64,000 nt of DNA from Streptomyces alboflavus (lineage in GTDB: Bacteria > Actinomycetota > Actinomycetes > Streptomycetales > Streptomycetaceae), in contig NZ_JNXT01000029.1 of NCBI RefSeq assembly GCF_000716675.1, positions 55,966-119,965 on the forward strand. Reading direction: 5' to 3'. A program made the position numbers and the translations under genes. The notes below the pieces were generated by a model. The model was not told the DNA's origin, searched no databases, and saw only the letters and a list, made by a program, of their open reading frames with translations. The stretch's first letter is position 1. Each line of letters starts with the position of its first letter. Positions 53,401 through 61,405 of this stretch are shown piece after piece.

Positions 53401-54063
53401 TCACCCGGGCAGCCGGTACCCCATTCCCCGTACCGTCTCCACCCGCTCCGCCCCCAGCTTCTTGCGCAGTGCCCGTACGTACACGTCCACGATGTTCGAC
53501 CCCGGGTCGAAGTCGTAGCCCCACACGTGGGACAGGATCTGCTCCCGCGAGAGCACCTGCCCGGGGTGGCGCAGGAACAGCTCGAGGAGCACGAACTCCC
53601 GCGCCGTCAGGTCCACCGTGCGCTCGCCCGAACGGGCCCTGCGCGTGCGCAGGTCGAGCGTCACCTCGCCGCTGCGCAACACCGTCACCTCGGGCGCCCG
53701 CGCCGCCGTGCGCAGCCTCAGGCGCACCCGCGCGAGCAGCTCCTCGAACCGGAACGGCTTCGTCATCCAGTCGTCGGCGCCGCCTTCGAGCCCGGCGACC
53801 GTGTCCCGCACGGAGTCCCGCGCCGTCAGCACGATCACCGGCGCCGAAACCCGCGCCTCGCGCAGCTCCCGGAGCACGGTGAAGCCGTCCCGGCCCGGCA
53901 GCCCGATGTCGAGCAGGATCAGGTCGAAGCCGCCGGTGAGGGCGTAGTCGTACGCCGCGTCGCCGTCGCACACGATCGTCGTCGTGAAGCCGTTGGCCCG
54001 CAGTCCCTTGTCGACGAAGGAGGCGATGCGCTCCTCGTCCTCCACGATCAGCACCCGGCTCAC
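53401..54063 (-). CDS. Response regulator, OmpR/PhoB family
   Basis: A 220-residue two-domain regulator. The receiver has EDEER (Glu8/Asp9), phosphoacceptor Asp52 (LLDIGLPG), Thr in VLTARD and Lys in DDWMTKPFRFEEL. The winged-helix output domain follows (VDLTAREFVLLELFLRHPGQVLSREQIL ... DVYVRALRKKLGAERVETVRGMGYRL). The GTG at 54063 is chosen because it starts at the first beta strand (SRVLIVEDE). The kinase gene ends 28 bp upstream. Candidate targets carry the TTCATCT-CGGCTCAT motif. Confidence 0.95.
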   Translation of the reverse strand: MSRVLIVEDEERIASFVDKGLRANGFTTTIVCDGDAAYDYALTGGFDLILLDIGLPGRDGFTVLRELREARVSAPVIVLTARDSVRDTVAGLEGGADDWMTKPFRFEELLARVRLRLRTAARAPEVTVLRSGEVTLDLRTRRARSGERTVDLTAREFVLLELFLRHPGQVLSREQILSHVWGYDFDPGSNIVDVYVRALRKKLGAERVETVRGMGYRLPG

Positions 54064-54091
54064 GTCCGGCCTCCGGTTCCCGCAGCGCGGC

Positions 54092-55645
54092 TCATGTCTG
54101 GTCCTCCAGTACGAGTACGAATGTGGCGCCGCCGCCCTCGGTGGGGCGGAGCCCGACCTCGCCGCGGTGGCCGCGGGCGATCGCACGGACGATCGAGAGC
54201 CCCAGCCCCGCGCCGCTGGTCCTGGCCCCGCGCCGGGACGTGCCGCGCCGGAAGCGCTCGAAGATGACCTCGGCGTCCTGCGCCTGGACGCCGGGGCCGC
54301 TGTCGGCGACGTACAGCTCGATCCGCCCGGACACCAGGCGTGAGCCGACGCGGATGCGGCCGCCGGGCACCGTGTGCTGCACGGCGTTCTGGGCGAGCTG
54401 GACCATCGCCTGGGTGATGCGCTGCGGGTCGAGCCGGGCCTCGCGGTCGGCGGTCTCGGCCAGTTCCCAGCGGCGCTCGCCGAGGGCGCGGGCCTTCACG
54501 AAGACGTCGGCGGTCAGCTCGGCGAGCTGCACCGGCTCCGGCCTGATGAAGTCCGGGCGCTCGGCCTTGGCGAGGAGCAGCAGGTCCTCGACGATGCGGC
54601 TCATCCGGTCCAGCTCGTCGGTGACGAGGCGGACCGTCTCCTCCCGCTCCGTCGCGTCGTCGCCCATCAGCTCCAGGTGGCCGCGGACGATGGTGATGGG
54701 GGTGCGCAGCTCGTGCCCGGCGTCGTCGACGAACTCGCGCTGCGCGGCGAAGGCCCGCTCAAGGCGGTCCAGCATGCCGTTGAACGTGTCGGCGAGCGCG
54801 GCGATGTCGTCCTTGCCGTGCACGGGGATGCGCCGGGTCAGGTCCTGCTCGGTGAGCTGGGCGGCGGCGGTGCGCACCAGGCGGACGGGTTTCAGGATGC
54901 GCCCGGCGACGGCCCAGGCGATGCCCGTCGTCAGGACGAGGGCGACGCCGGAGATGGCGAGCAGGATGCGGAACACGTCGTCCGCCTTGGCCTGTTCGGC
55001 GGCCGGGTGGAAGGCGACGACGAACGCCGCCTCCGGCTCGTCGCCGTGCCGGGCCACCTCGACCTTCGCCCAGCGCAGTTCGCCGGAGCGGCGGTCGAGG
55101 GTGCCCGTGGAGCCGTCCGCCTCGAAGATCGCACGCCGGGCGGCCGGGTCGCGGTGCAGCGGGTGGCGCACCGAGAGCTCCCGGGGCTGGGTGAACTGGG
55201 CCGGGCCCGCGCCCTCGCGCCGGACGAGGCCGATCAGCTCCTCGTCGGGGTCGGCGTACTGCCGCTCCAGGAAGGTCTTGAGCAGCTTGCGCGGGTCGGT
55301 GAAGCGCTCGCCGGTGTCCGGGTCGACGCCCCGGTCCACGAAGTTGGTGAACTCGCCGGTCTCCTGGGTGAGCAGCCGGTCGACGCGGTGGTCGACGTCG
55401 CGCAGCAGGATCGAGCGGGTGGTCGCGGCCACCGCGGCGAGCGCGACCGCCATCACCAGGAGCAGCCAGAGCAGGATGCGGACGCGCGCGGAGATGCGGC
55501 GGCGCGCGGCGCCGGACGTCTCGGGCAGCTCAGTCGTCCCCGGGTCCGTCGTCGCCGGGTCCGTCGTCCGCGTCGTCGTCGCCGGAGGAGCCGGGCTTGC
55601 CGGTCGCTCCGGGGGAGTGGGATCCGGTGCTGCCGTCGTCGTCAT
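54092..55645 (-). CDS. Sensor histidine kinase (HisKA/HAMP type)
   Basis: A 517-residue kinase. A Pro/Thr-rich N-terminus of about 45 residues precedes the first membrane helix (ILLWLLLVMAVALAAVAAT), an extracellular sensor of about 165 residues, a second helix (ILLAISGVALVLTTGIAWAV) and a HAMP domain (GRILKPVRLVRTAAAQLTEQDL). The H-box is FVDDAGHELRTPITIVRGH; the catalytic part contains QAMVQLAQNAVQHTVPGG, VADSGPGVQ, FERFRRG and GAGLGLSIVRAIARGHRGEV. The start ATG at 55645 lies 116 bp inside the preceding small gene, an unusually long overlap in another frame. Confidence 0.93.
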   Translation of the reverse strand: MTTTAAPDPTPPERPASPAPPATTTRTTDPATTDPGTTELPETSGAARRRISARVRILLWLLLVMAVALAAVAATTRSILLRDVDHRVDRLLTQETGEFTNFVDRGVDPDTGERFTDPRKLLKTFLERQYADPDEELIGLVRREGAGPAQFTQPRELSVRHPLHRDPAARRAIFEADGSTGTLDRRSGELRWAKVEVARHGDEPEAAFVVAFHPAAEQAKADDVFRILLAISGVALVLTTGIAWAVAGRILKPVRLVRTAAAQLTEQDLTRRIPVHGKDDIAALADTFNGMLDRLERAFAAQREFVDDAGHELRTPITIVRGHLELMGDDATEREETVRLVTDELDRMSRIVEDLLLLAKAERPDFIRPEPVQLAELTADVFVKARALGERRWELAETADREARLDPQRITQAMVQLAQNAVQHTVPGGRIRVGSRLVSGRIELYVADSGPGVQAQDAEVIFERFRRGTSRRGARTSGAGLGLSIVRAIARGHRGEVGLRPTEGGGATFVLVLEDQT

Positions 55646-55898
55646 CGTCGCCCTGATCGTCCTGGTTGCCCCTGCCGTCCGTGGAGTTCTCGCCGACCGG
55701 GGGTGGCGAGACCACCTGGTCGCTGGGGGTGGGCTGGGGCTTCGTCGGCGCGGTGGACGGGGAGCCGCTTTCCAGTTCGACCTTGGGCGGCACCTTGGGC
55801 GACGTGGGGCTGTCGGTGAGGGCGTAGCTCGTCACGGCGATGCCCAGCGGAATCGCCACGACGGCCGCGAGGGCCGCGATGCGATGGGAGAAGACCAT
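55530..55898 (-). CDS. Small secreted hydrophilic acidic protein
   Basis: A 122-residue protein with an N-terminal signal or anchor (RIAALAAVVAIPLGIAVTSYAL) and a disordered tail rich in Asp, Gly, Ser and Pro (DDQGDDDDDGSTG; DDDADDGPGDDGPGDD). Such 'small secreted hydrophilic' proteins are known beside histidine kinases in Streptomyces, but their role is unclear; calcium binding or kinase sensing are possible. The last 39 codons overlap the kinase gene in another frame. Its promoter carries the same motif as that of the SLC13 permease. Confidence 0.72.
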   Translation of the reverse strand: MVFSHRIAALAAVVAIPLGIAVTSYALTDSPTSPKVPPKVELESGSPSTAPTKPQPTPSDQVVSPPPVGENSTDGRGNQDDQGDDDDDGSTGSHSPGATGKPGSSGDDDADDGPGDDGPGDD

Positions 55899-55933
55899 GG
55901 CGGCGATGGTGCGTGGCGTACCGCGTCATCAGC

Positions 55934-55949
55934 ATGAGCCGCAGATGAA
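55934..55949 (-). promoter_or_regulatory. Shared 16-bp motif upstream of the secreted-protein/kinase/regulator operon
   Basis: On the minus strand it reads TTCATCTGCGGCTCAT, 15 of 16 bases identical to 53344-53359 and at the same distance from its start codon. This suggests autoregulation by the OmpR-type regulator of the same operon. Confidence 0.6.
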
Positions 55950-56007
55950 GAATCCCTCATCCGGGGGGGCGGCCGGGCACCCGTGCCCCGGCCGCTCCGG
56001 ACCGGCC

Positions 56008-56289
56008 CTAGGAGTCCAGGCCGATCGCGAACGCAGCTTCCAGGTCGTGCTGCGAGTACGTGCGGAACGCCACGTGCGTGTCCGTGCCCTCCACGCCGGG
56101 GATCTTGCTGATCCGGCCGGGGATGATGTCCGCGAGGTCGTCGTGGCGGGACACCCGGACCATGGCGATCAGGTCGTACGTACCGGTGACGGAGAAGACC
56201 TCGCTGACGCAGTCGAGGGCGGCGATCGACTCGGCGATCTCGGGGATCCGGTCCACGCTGGTCTTGATGAGCACGATCGCGGTGATCAC
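56008..56289 (-). CDS. Stand-alone Lrp/AsnC ligand-binding (RAM) domain protein
   Basis: A 93-residue protein equal to the RAM domain of Lrp/AsnC regulators without the DNA-binding part: ITAIVLIKTSVDRIPEIAES, VSEVFSVTGTYDLIAMVRV and GVEGTDTHVAFRTYS are the beta-alpha-beta signatures. Such proteins form decamers and bind amino acids; a partner is usually needed for regulation. The GTG at 56289 overlaps the stop of the rhomboid protease gene (GTGA), so the two are co-translated. Function here is unknown. Confidence 0.9.
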   Translation of the reverse strand: MITAIVLIKTSVDRIPEIAESIAALDCVSEVFSVTGTYDLIAMVRVSRHDDLADIIPGRISKIPGVEGTDTHVAFRTYSQHDLEAAFAIGLDS

Positions 56290-57017
56290 GGCTGACTGTC
56301 TCCCTCGGTGGCCGTTCCAGAGGCTTTCACTCTACTTGGCCCCTGCCGCCGCCCCCAGGCGTAGACAAACCCCAACGAAAAGCCCACCAGGTGCGCCAGA
56401 TACGCCACCCCGGGCCCCTGCCGCTCCTGCCCCGCCGCCGCCCACTGCAACGCCACCCAGAACGGCAGCACCACCCACGCGGGAAACCGCAGCGGCAGGA
56501 AGAACAGGAACGGGAAGAGGCTGGTGACCCGCGCCTTCGGGAAGAGATACAGAAAGGCGCCGAGCGCGGCGGAGATCGCCCCCGAGGCCCCCACCAGGGT
56601 CTGGCCGGAGTCCGCGTGCGCGATCGCGTAGGCGAGCAGGGCGAGGGACCCGCAGCCGAGGTAGAAGAGCGCGTACTGGAGGTGGCCCATGCGTTCCTCG
56701 ACCATCACCCCGAACACGTACAGGAAGAGCATGTTGCCGAGCAGATGCAGCCAGCTGCCGTGCACGAACAGAGCCGTCACGGCGGTGAGCGCGGCCCGCG
56801 GTTTCCCGCTGAGGAGTTCGACGGGTACGACGCCCCAGCGCTCGAAGTAGGCCCGCTGCGCGGCGATCAGCTCGTCGCCGGTGCCGTAGGAGGGGTTGAG
56901 CCCGGAGCCCGGGGAGATCAGGAAGATCAGACAGCACGCGACGATCAGCGCGTACGTCACCGGAGCCGACCCTCGCCCGACCATCCGGCCGACGGCCGGG
57001 ACCCACGCAGTGATCAT
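56286..57017 (-). CDS. Rhomboid family intramembrane serine protease
   Basis: A 243-residue protein with seven membrane segments. Catalytic Ser lies in LVGASGAISAALGAFLYLFP (GASG motif) and catalytic His in VAYLAHLVGFSLGFVYAW; the HGSWLHLLGNMLFLYVFG segment provides the conserved His and Asn of the oxyanion hole, and EERMGHLQYALFYLGCG follows. This is a complete rhomboid active site. The ATG at 57017 gives MITAWVPAVG. It is coupled to the RAM-domain gene. Targets are unknown. It is more canonical than the rhomboid-like protein at 17890-18600. Confidence 0.92.
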   Translation of the reverse strand: MITAWVPAVGRMVGRGSAPVTYALIVACCLIFLISPGSGLNPSYGTGDELIAAQRAYFERWGVVPVELLSGKPRAALTAVTALFVHGSWLHLLGNMLFLYVFGVMVEERMGHLQYALFYLGCGSLALLAYAIAHADSGQTLVGASGAISAALGAFLYLFPKARVTSLFPFLFFLPLRFPAWVVLPFWVALQWAAAGQERQGPGVAYLAHLVGFSLGFVYAWGRRQGPSRVKASGTATEGDSQP

Positions 57018-57151
57018 GGACAGAGCATGACGTAACGGCAGCGATCCGCGCAGATCGCCTCGCCCACCCATGTGCGTACGGAGCCCCTTACGCAGGCCTT
57101 AGGGTTACGGGCAATACGCACCACGGTTCCCGAAGGAAAGCGAACGTCACG

Positions 57152-57391
57152 ATGACGGTTCCCCTGCCGACCGAAACCACCCGATGGCGCTGCGCCCTGT
57201 GCGGCAACCTCACGCGCTTCGACGTGACCCGCTCCTCGAAGGTCGTCGAATACGTGCACCTCGACCTGGCCGGAGCGCCGAAGGTCGAGGAACGCGAGGT
57301 GGTCAGTGAGACCATCGAGTCGGTCCGCTGCCGCTGGTGCAACGCGGTGGACCAGGTGGAACTCGTGGACAGGCCCGGGGCCGGCTCCTGA
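57152..57391 (+). CDS. Small zinc-ribbon protein
   Basis: A 79-residue protein with two CxxC pairs, CALCGN (near residue 14) and CRWCNA (near 60), the geometry of a zinc ribbon, separated by a beta-rich segment RFDVTRSSKVVEYVHLDL. ATG 57152 follows GAAGGAAAGCG. It starts upstream of the NYN-domain gene with a 37-bp gap and is probably co-transcribed, suggesting a shared nucleic-acid-related role. It is conserved in actinobacteria but without known function. Confidence 0.85.
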   Translation: MTVPLPTETTRWRCALCGNLTRFDVTRSSKVVEYVHLDLAGAPKVEEREVVSETIESVRCRWCNAVDQVELVDRPGAGS

Positions 57392-57428
57392 AACGGGAGC
57401 GGGCCCCGCACAGCTAGTGGGGTGACCG

Positions 57429-58778
57429 ATGGTGGAGAGCGCGGGCGGAGCGCCGGAGGACGGCGCCGCTGAGGTGCTCGACCGTCCGCTGCCCGACGGC
57501 GTGCGGCGGGCGGTCGTGCAGATCGTTTCGGACGGCTTCGGTGGCCTGACGGTCGCCGAACTGCCGGCCCAGCTGCGTCAGTACGCGCGCTTCACCCCGA
57601 GCAGGCGGGTGAAGTTCGCGGCCAACGCCATGGCCGCCGCCCTGGAGGGCGACCCCCTCTTCCGCCAGCGCATCGGCGAACGCCTGCGCGAGGCACAGCC
57701 CGAGCTCGCCGAGGCCCTGGACGCCGGCACCCCGCCGCCTGCCGCCGACCCGCTGGACGTGGCGGCCGCCGCCTATGTGCTGCGCCCGCTCGGCTGGGTG
57801 AAGCTCGTCACCGCCGCGGGCGAGGAGGCCCAGCGCGCCGACGCCGAGCGGGCCGACGAGGAGACCCGCGCCGAGCTGGAGCGGCTGCGCGCCGAGCTGG
57901 CCGCCGCCCGCACCCACACCAAGGCCGAGACCGAGCGCCTGCGCACCGAGCTGGACGCGGCCAAGCGCGAGGCCGACGCCACCCACCGCAAACTCCGCGC
58001 CGCGCTCAGCGACATCAAGCGCGGCGAGGCGGCGCTGCGCAAGGCGGCCGCCGAGGCCGACGCCGTGCGCGCCGAGGGCCAGACCCAGCTGTCCGCGGCC
58101 GAGAGCGAGGCACGGCGGCTCAAGGCCCGCCTCGGTGAGGCCGAGGCCGCCCTGGAGGCCACCCGCAGGGCCGCACGCGAGGGCCGCAGCGTCGAGGACA
58201 TGCGGGTGCGGCTGCTGCTCGACACCGTCCTGGAGGCGGCCCAGGGGCTGCGCCGCGAACTGGCCCTGCCGCCGGTGTCCGTGCGGCCCGCCGAGACCGT
58301 CGACGCCGTCGAGCCCGGCCGGATGACGCCGAAGGACATCGCCGCCCGCGCGCTGTCCGAGAACGATCCGGCCATTCTCGACCAGTTGCTCGCCCTGCCG
58401 CAGGCGCATCTGGTCGTCGACGGCTACAACGTCACCAAGACCGGCTATCCCACGATGCCCCTGGAGAAGCAGCGGCTGCGCCTGCTCGGCTCCCTCTCCC
58501 AGCTCGCGCTGCAGAGCGGGGCCGAGGTGACCTGTGTCTTCGACGGCGCCGAGCTGGCCGCGCCGGTGCTGCTCGCGCCGCCGCGCGGGGTGCGGGTCCT
58601 CTTCTCCAAGGCCGGGGTGACGGCGGACGAGCTGATCCGGCAGCTGGTGCGCGCCGAACCGCCGGGGCGGCCCGTCATCGTGGTGTCGACCGACCGCGAG
58701 GTGGCCGACGGGATCGCGAAGGCGGGGGCGCGCCCGGTGGCGTCCGCGGTGCTCCTGAAGCGGCTTTCACGGGGCTGA
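57429..58778 (+). CDS. NYN/YacP-type nuclease-like protein with long coiled coil
   Basis: A 449-residue protein in three parts: an N-terminal helical domain (residues 20-135, LPDGVRRAVVQIVSDGFGGL), a heptad-rich coiled coil of about 120 residues (AELERLRAELAAARTHTKAE onward), and a C-terminal NYN domain (PIN-like) starting LVVDGYNVTKTGYP with the conserved Asp, then VTCVFDGAEL and VVSTDREVADGIAKAGARPV. YacP-type NYN proteins process RNA in other bacteria (Rae1 in Bacillus). A ribosome-associated role is therefore plausible but not shown for this architecture. Confidence 0.88.
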   Translation: MVESAGGAPEDGAAEVLDRPLPDGVRRAVVQIVSDGFGGLTVAELPAQLRQYARFTPSRRVKFAANAMAAALEGDPLFRQRIGERLREAQPELAEALDAGTPPPAADPLDVAAAAYVLRPLGWVKLVTAAGEEAQRADAERADEETRAELERLRAELAAARTHTKAETERLRTELDAAKREADATHRKLRAALSDIKRGEAALRKAAAEADAVRAEGQTQLSAAESEARRLKARLGEAEAALEATRRAAREGRSVEDMRVRLLLDTVLEAAQGLRRELALPPVSVRPAETVDAVEPGRMTPKDIAARALSENDPAILDQLLALPQAHLVVDGYNVTKTGYPTMPLEKQRLRLLGSLSQLALQSGAEVTCVFDGAELAAPVLLAPPRGVRVLFSKAGVTADELIRQLVRAEPPGRPVIVVSTDREVADGIAKAGARPVASAVLLKRLSRG

Positions 58779-58992
58779 GCCCCATCCGTAACTCCCGTAC
58801 CGAATGCCCGAATTGGGCCATGTCTGTGCGAGACGGAGCGTCAAATGACCGCTACCGCGCGTCGATTCTTCGTAAAGAAAACGCTTGGCGGTCGACTTTT
58901 TCATGGTCAGGATTTGATCTGATCATCGGCTGGTCACTAGGGTCACGCCCAGACCTCCGCTCTGTTGATCACTCATCGAAGGAGCCGCCTTC
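58779..58992 (+). other. Upstream region of the first NlpC/P60 gene
   Basis: 214 bp without a gene, notably AT-rich for the window (58850-58930, including TCTTCGTAAAGAAAACGC and TTTTTCATGGTCAGG), so the promoter is here. A short imperfect inverted repeat TCAGG-ATTTGA-TCTGA lies at about 58909-58924. I looked for a c-di-AMP (ydaO) riboswitch, which precedes some Streptomyces wall-hydrolase genes, and did not see its core motifs. Confidence 0.5.
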
Positions 58993-60045
58993 GTGGCGTC
59001 ACACCGTCGACCCAAGCAGCCGGGCCGTGCCCGTGTGACCGTGCTGACCGCGACCGCCGCTGCGGCCGTCGCGCTCACCTCGCAGGCAGCGAACGCCGCG
59101 CCGAACGAGAAGCCGAGCAAGGACGAGGTCAAGTCCAAGGTCGACAAGCTCTACGAAGAGGCCGAGAAGGCGACCGAGAAGTACAACGGCGCCAAGGAGA
59201 AGCAGGAGAAGCTGGAGAAGCAGGTCGACACCCTGCAGGACAAGGTCGCCCGCGGTCAGGACGACCTCAACGACCTGCGCAGCGGCGTCGGTTCGCTCGC
59301 CAGCGCCCAGTACCGCTCCGGCGGCATCGACCCCTCCCTGCAGCTCTTCCTCTCGTCCGACCCGGACAACTACCTGGACAAGGCCTCCGCGCTCGACCAG
59401 CTCAGCAGCAAGCAGGCCGAGGCCCTCAAGAAGATCCAGGCCAAGCAGCGCACCCTCGCGCAGCAGCGCAAGGAGGCCGCGGACAAGCTCGGCGACCTCG
59501 CCACCACGCGCACCGAACTCGGCAAGAAGAAGAAGGAGGTCCAGGGCAAGCTCGGCGAGGCCCAGCGCCTCCTGAACTCCCTGTCCGCCGCCGAGCGCGC
59601 CGCCCTGAAGGCCAAGGAGGACCGCGCCTCGCGCGACTCCGAGCGCCAGGCCCTCGACAAGCCCGACTCCAAGGGCGGCGCCCCCGCCAAGGGCTCGGGC
59701 CGCGCCTCGTCCGCGTACGCCGCCGCACAGAGCAAGATCGGCTCGCCCTACGTCTACGGCGCCACGGGCCCCAGCTCCTTCGACTGCTCCGGCCTCACCT
59801 CCTGGGCCTACGCCCAGGCCGGCATGGACATCCCGCGCACCTCGCAGGCCCAGGCCAACTACGGCACGCGCATCGCCTCGCAGAGCGACCTGCGCGTCGG
59901 CGACCTCGTGATCTTCTACGGCGACCTGCACCACGTCGGCTTCTACGCGGGCAACGGCCAGGTCCTGCACGCGCCGCGCACCGGCACCGTGGTCCGCTAC
60001 GAGTCGATCAACAACATGCCGTTCCAGTTCGGCGTCCGCATCTGA
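58993..60045 (+). CDS. Secreted NlpC/P60 peptidoglycan endopeptidase with coiled coil
   Basis: A 350-residue exported protein. The signal peptide (about 1-36) ends ANAAPN. A long coiled coil (about 45-225, KVDKLYEEAEKATEKYNGAK onward) precedes the NlpC/P60 domain with catalytic Cys in PSSFDCSGLTSWAYAQAG, His in LHHVGFYAGNGQV, and a third polar residue in HAPRTGTVVRYE. This is the RipA-like architecture, where the coiled coil masks or positions the hydrolase that cleaves wall stem peptides. GTG 58993 has GAAGGAG 7-9 bases upstream. The next gene is a paralogue, so the pair arose by tandem duplication. Confidence 0.95.
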   Translation: MASHRRPKQPGRARVTVLTATAAAAVALTSQAANAAPNEKPSKDEVKSKVDKLYEEAEKATEKYNGAKEKQEKLEKQVDTLQDKVARGQDDLNDLRSGVGSLASAQYRSGGIDPSLQLFLSSDPDNYLDKASALDQLSSKQAEALKKIQAKQRTLAQQRKEAADKLGDLATTRTELGKKKKEVQGKLGEAQRLLNSLSAAERAALKAKEDRASRDSERQALDKPDSKGGAPAKGSGRASSAYAAAQSKIGSPYVYGATGPSSFDCSGLTSWAYAQAGMDIPRTSQAQANYGTRIASQSDLRVGDLVIFYGDLHHVGFYAGNGQVLHAPRTGTVVRYESINNMPFQFGVRI

Positions 60046-60306
60046 CATCCGCCCCACCGGAGTCCGACGCACCGTCCGATCGGGCGAATTCCGGTAACTT
60101 CCGCTGACCCCGCGCCCCGCCGATGACCTGCGTCAGAGGCGGGACGTCACTGTGCGTAGGCGCTCGGGGTCTTTGGCCGCGACCTGATCACGCCGCTACT
60201 GTCGCGCGCGTTCCCCGACATCGGGGAGCGGCCCCGCCCCGCGCGGGGACCGACAGTCCCCCGCTGTGGCGGGGGTCCGTTCCAGCGGAAGGGAGAGCGG
60301 CTTCCC

Positions 60307-61344
60307 GTGGGATCCCATCGCCGTCCCGCAGCACCCACCGGTCCCGACCGGTGCGTACGCACCGCCACCATCACCGTCCTGTCCGCCGCGGCCGCCGCGG
60401 CGGCCCTGGCCGCGGCCCCCGCGGGCGCCGCCCCGCAGGACCCCCGGTCCGAGACCAAGGCCAAGGTGGACCGCCTCTACGAGCAGGCCGAGAAGGCGAC
60501 GGAGGCGTACAACAAGGCGGACGAGCGCGCGGACACGCTGCGCGACCAGGTCGAGCGGGCCAAGGACAAGGTCGCGAGAGGCCAGGAGCGCATCAACGTG
60601 ATGCGCGGCGCCCTCGGTTCGCTCGCCGGTGCCCAGTACCGCTCGGGCGGCATCGACCCCGCGCTCGCCCTGATGCTCTCCTCCGACCCCGACGGCTATC
60701 TGGAACGGGCCTCGGCCCTCAGCCGCCTCAGCGCCCGCCAGAGCGGCGAACTCACCAAGCTCCAGCGGGCCCAGCGCGAACTCGCCCAGGAGCGCTCCGA
60801 GGCCACCCGCAAGCTCACCGAGCTCGAGGAGAGCCGCAAGACGGTCGCCCACCACAAGCGCACCGTCGAGACCAAGCTCGCCAAGGCCCGGCAGCTGCTC
60901 AACTCGCTGCCGGAGGCGGAGCGCGAGCGCGACGACCGGTCCTCGCGCTCGGGCCGCGCCGACATGCCCGACCTCGCGGGCGCCGGGGCCCCGGCGTCGG
61001 GCCGCGCCGCCGCCGCGATCGCCGCGGCCCGCTCGGCGGTCGGCAAGCCGTACGTGTGGGGCGCCAACGGCCCCACCGGGTTCGACTGTTCGGGCTTGAC
61101 CCAGTGGTCGTACGCGCAGGCGGGCGTCGGACTGCCCCGCACCTCGCAGGCCCAGGCGGGCGCGGGACAGCGGGTGCCGCTCGGCCAGGCGCAGCCAGGC
61201 GACCTCGTCGCCTACCGCGACGACGCCAGCCACATCGGCATGTACGTCGGCAACGGCCAGGTGGTGCACGCGCCCTACCCCGGCGCGGCGGTGCGCTACG
61301 ACCCGGTGGGGATGATGCCGGTGTCGTCCGTGACCCGGGTCTGA
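60307..61344 (+). CDS. Secreted NlpC/P60 peptidoglycan endopeptidase (tandem paralogue)
   Basis: A 345-residue protein with the same layout as its neighbour: signal peptide ending AGAAPQ, coiled coil (KVDRLYEQAEKATEAYNKAD), and an NlpC/P60 domain with Cys in PTGFDCSGLTQWSYAQAG and His in ASHIGMYVGNGQV. The shared segment AQYRSGGIDP is identical in both, while the linker before the catalytic domain differs (no Lys/Gly-rich stretch here). GTG 60307 follows GGAAGGGAGAG, though 13 bases away. The gap upstream (261 bp) is GC-rich and shows a GGGAGAGCGGCTTCCC hairpin near the start. Both copies look functional. Confidence 0.94.
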   Translation: MGSHRRPAAPTGPDRCVRTATITVLSAAAAAAALAAAPAGAAPQDPRSETKAKVDRLYEQAEKATEAYNKADERADTLRDQVERAKDKVARGQERINVMRGALGSLAGAQYRSGGIDPALALMLSSDPDGYLERASALSRLSARQSGELTKLQRAQRELAQERSEATRKLTELEESRKTVAHHKRTVETKLAKARQLLNSLPEAERERDDRSSRSGRADMPDLAGAGAPASGRAAAAIAAARSAVGKPYVWGANGPTGFDCSGLTQWSYAQAGVGLPRTSQAQAGAGQRVPLGQAQPGDLVAYRDDASHIGMYVGNGQVVHAPYPGAAVRYDPVGMMPVSSVTRV

Positions 61345-61405
61345 TCGACGGTCTTCGGCCGCACGGCCCGGGGCGGCGGCCCCGGGTCCCCGTACGATCG
61401 GGAAC

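Noticed and set aside
58779..60306. c-di-AMP (ydaO-type) riboswitch before the NlpC/P60 genes
   Set aside because: This switch precedes some Streptomyces wall-hydrolase genes, but its conserved core was not found in either upstream region.
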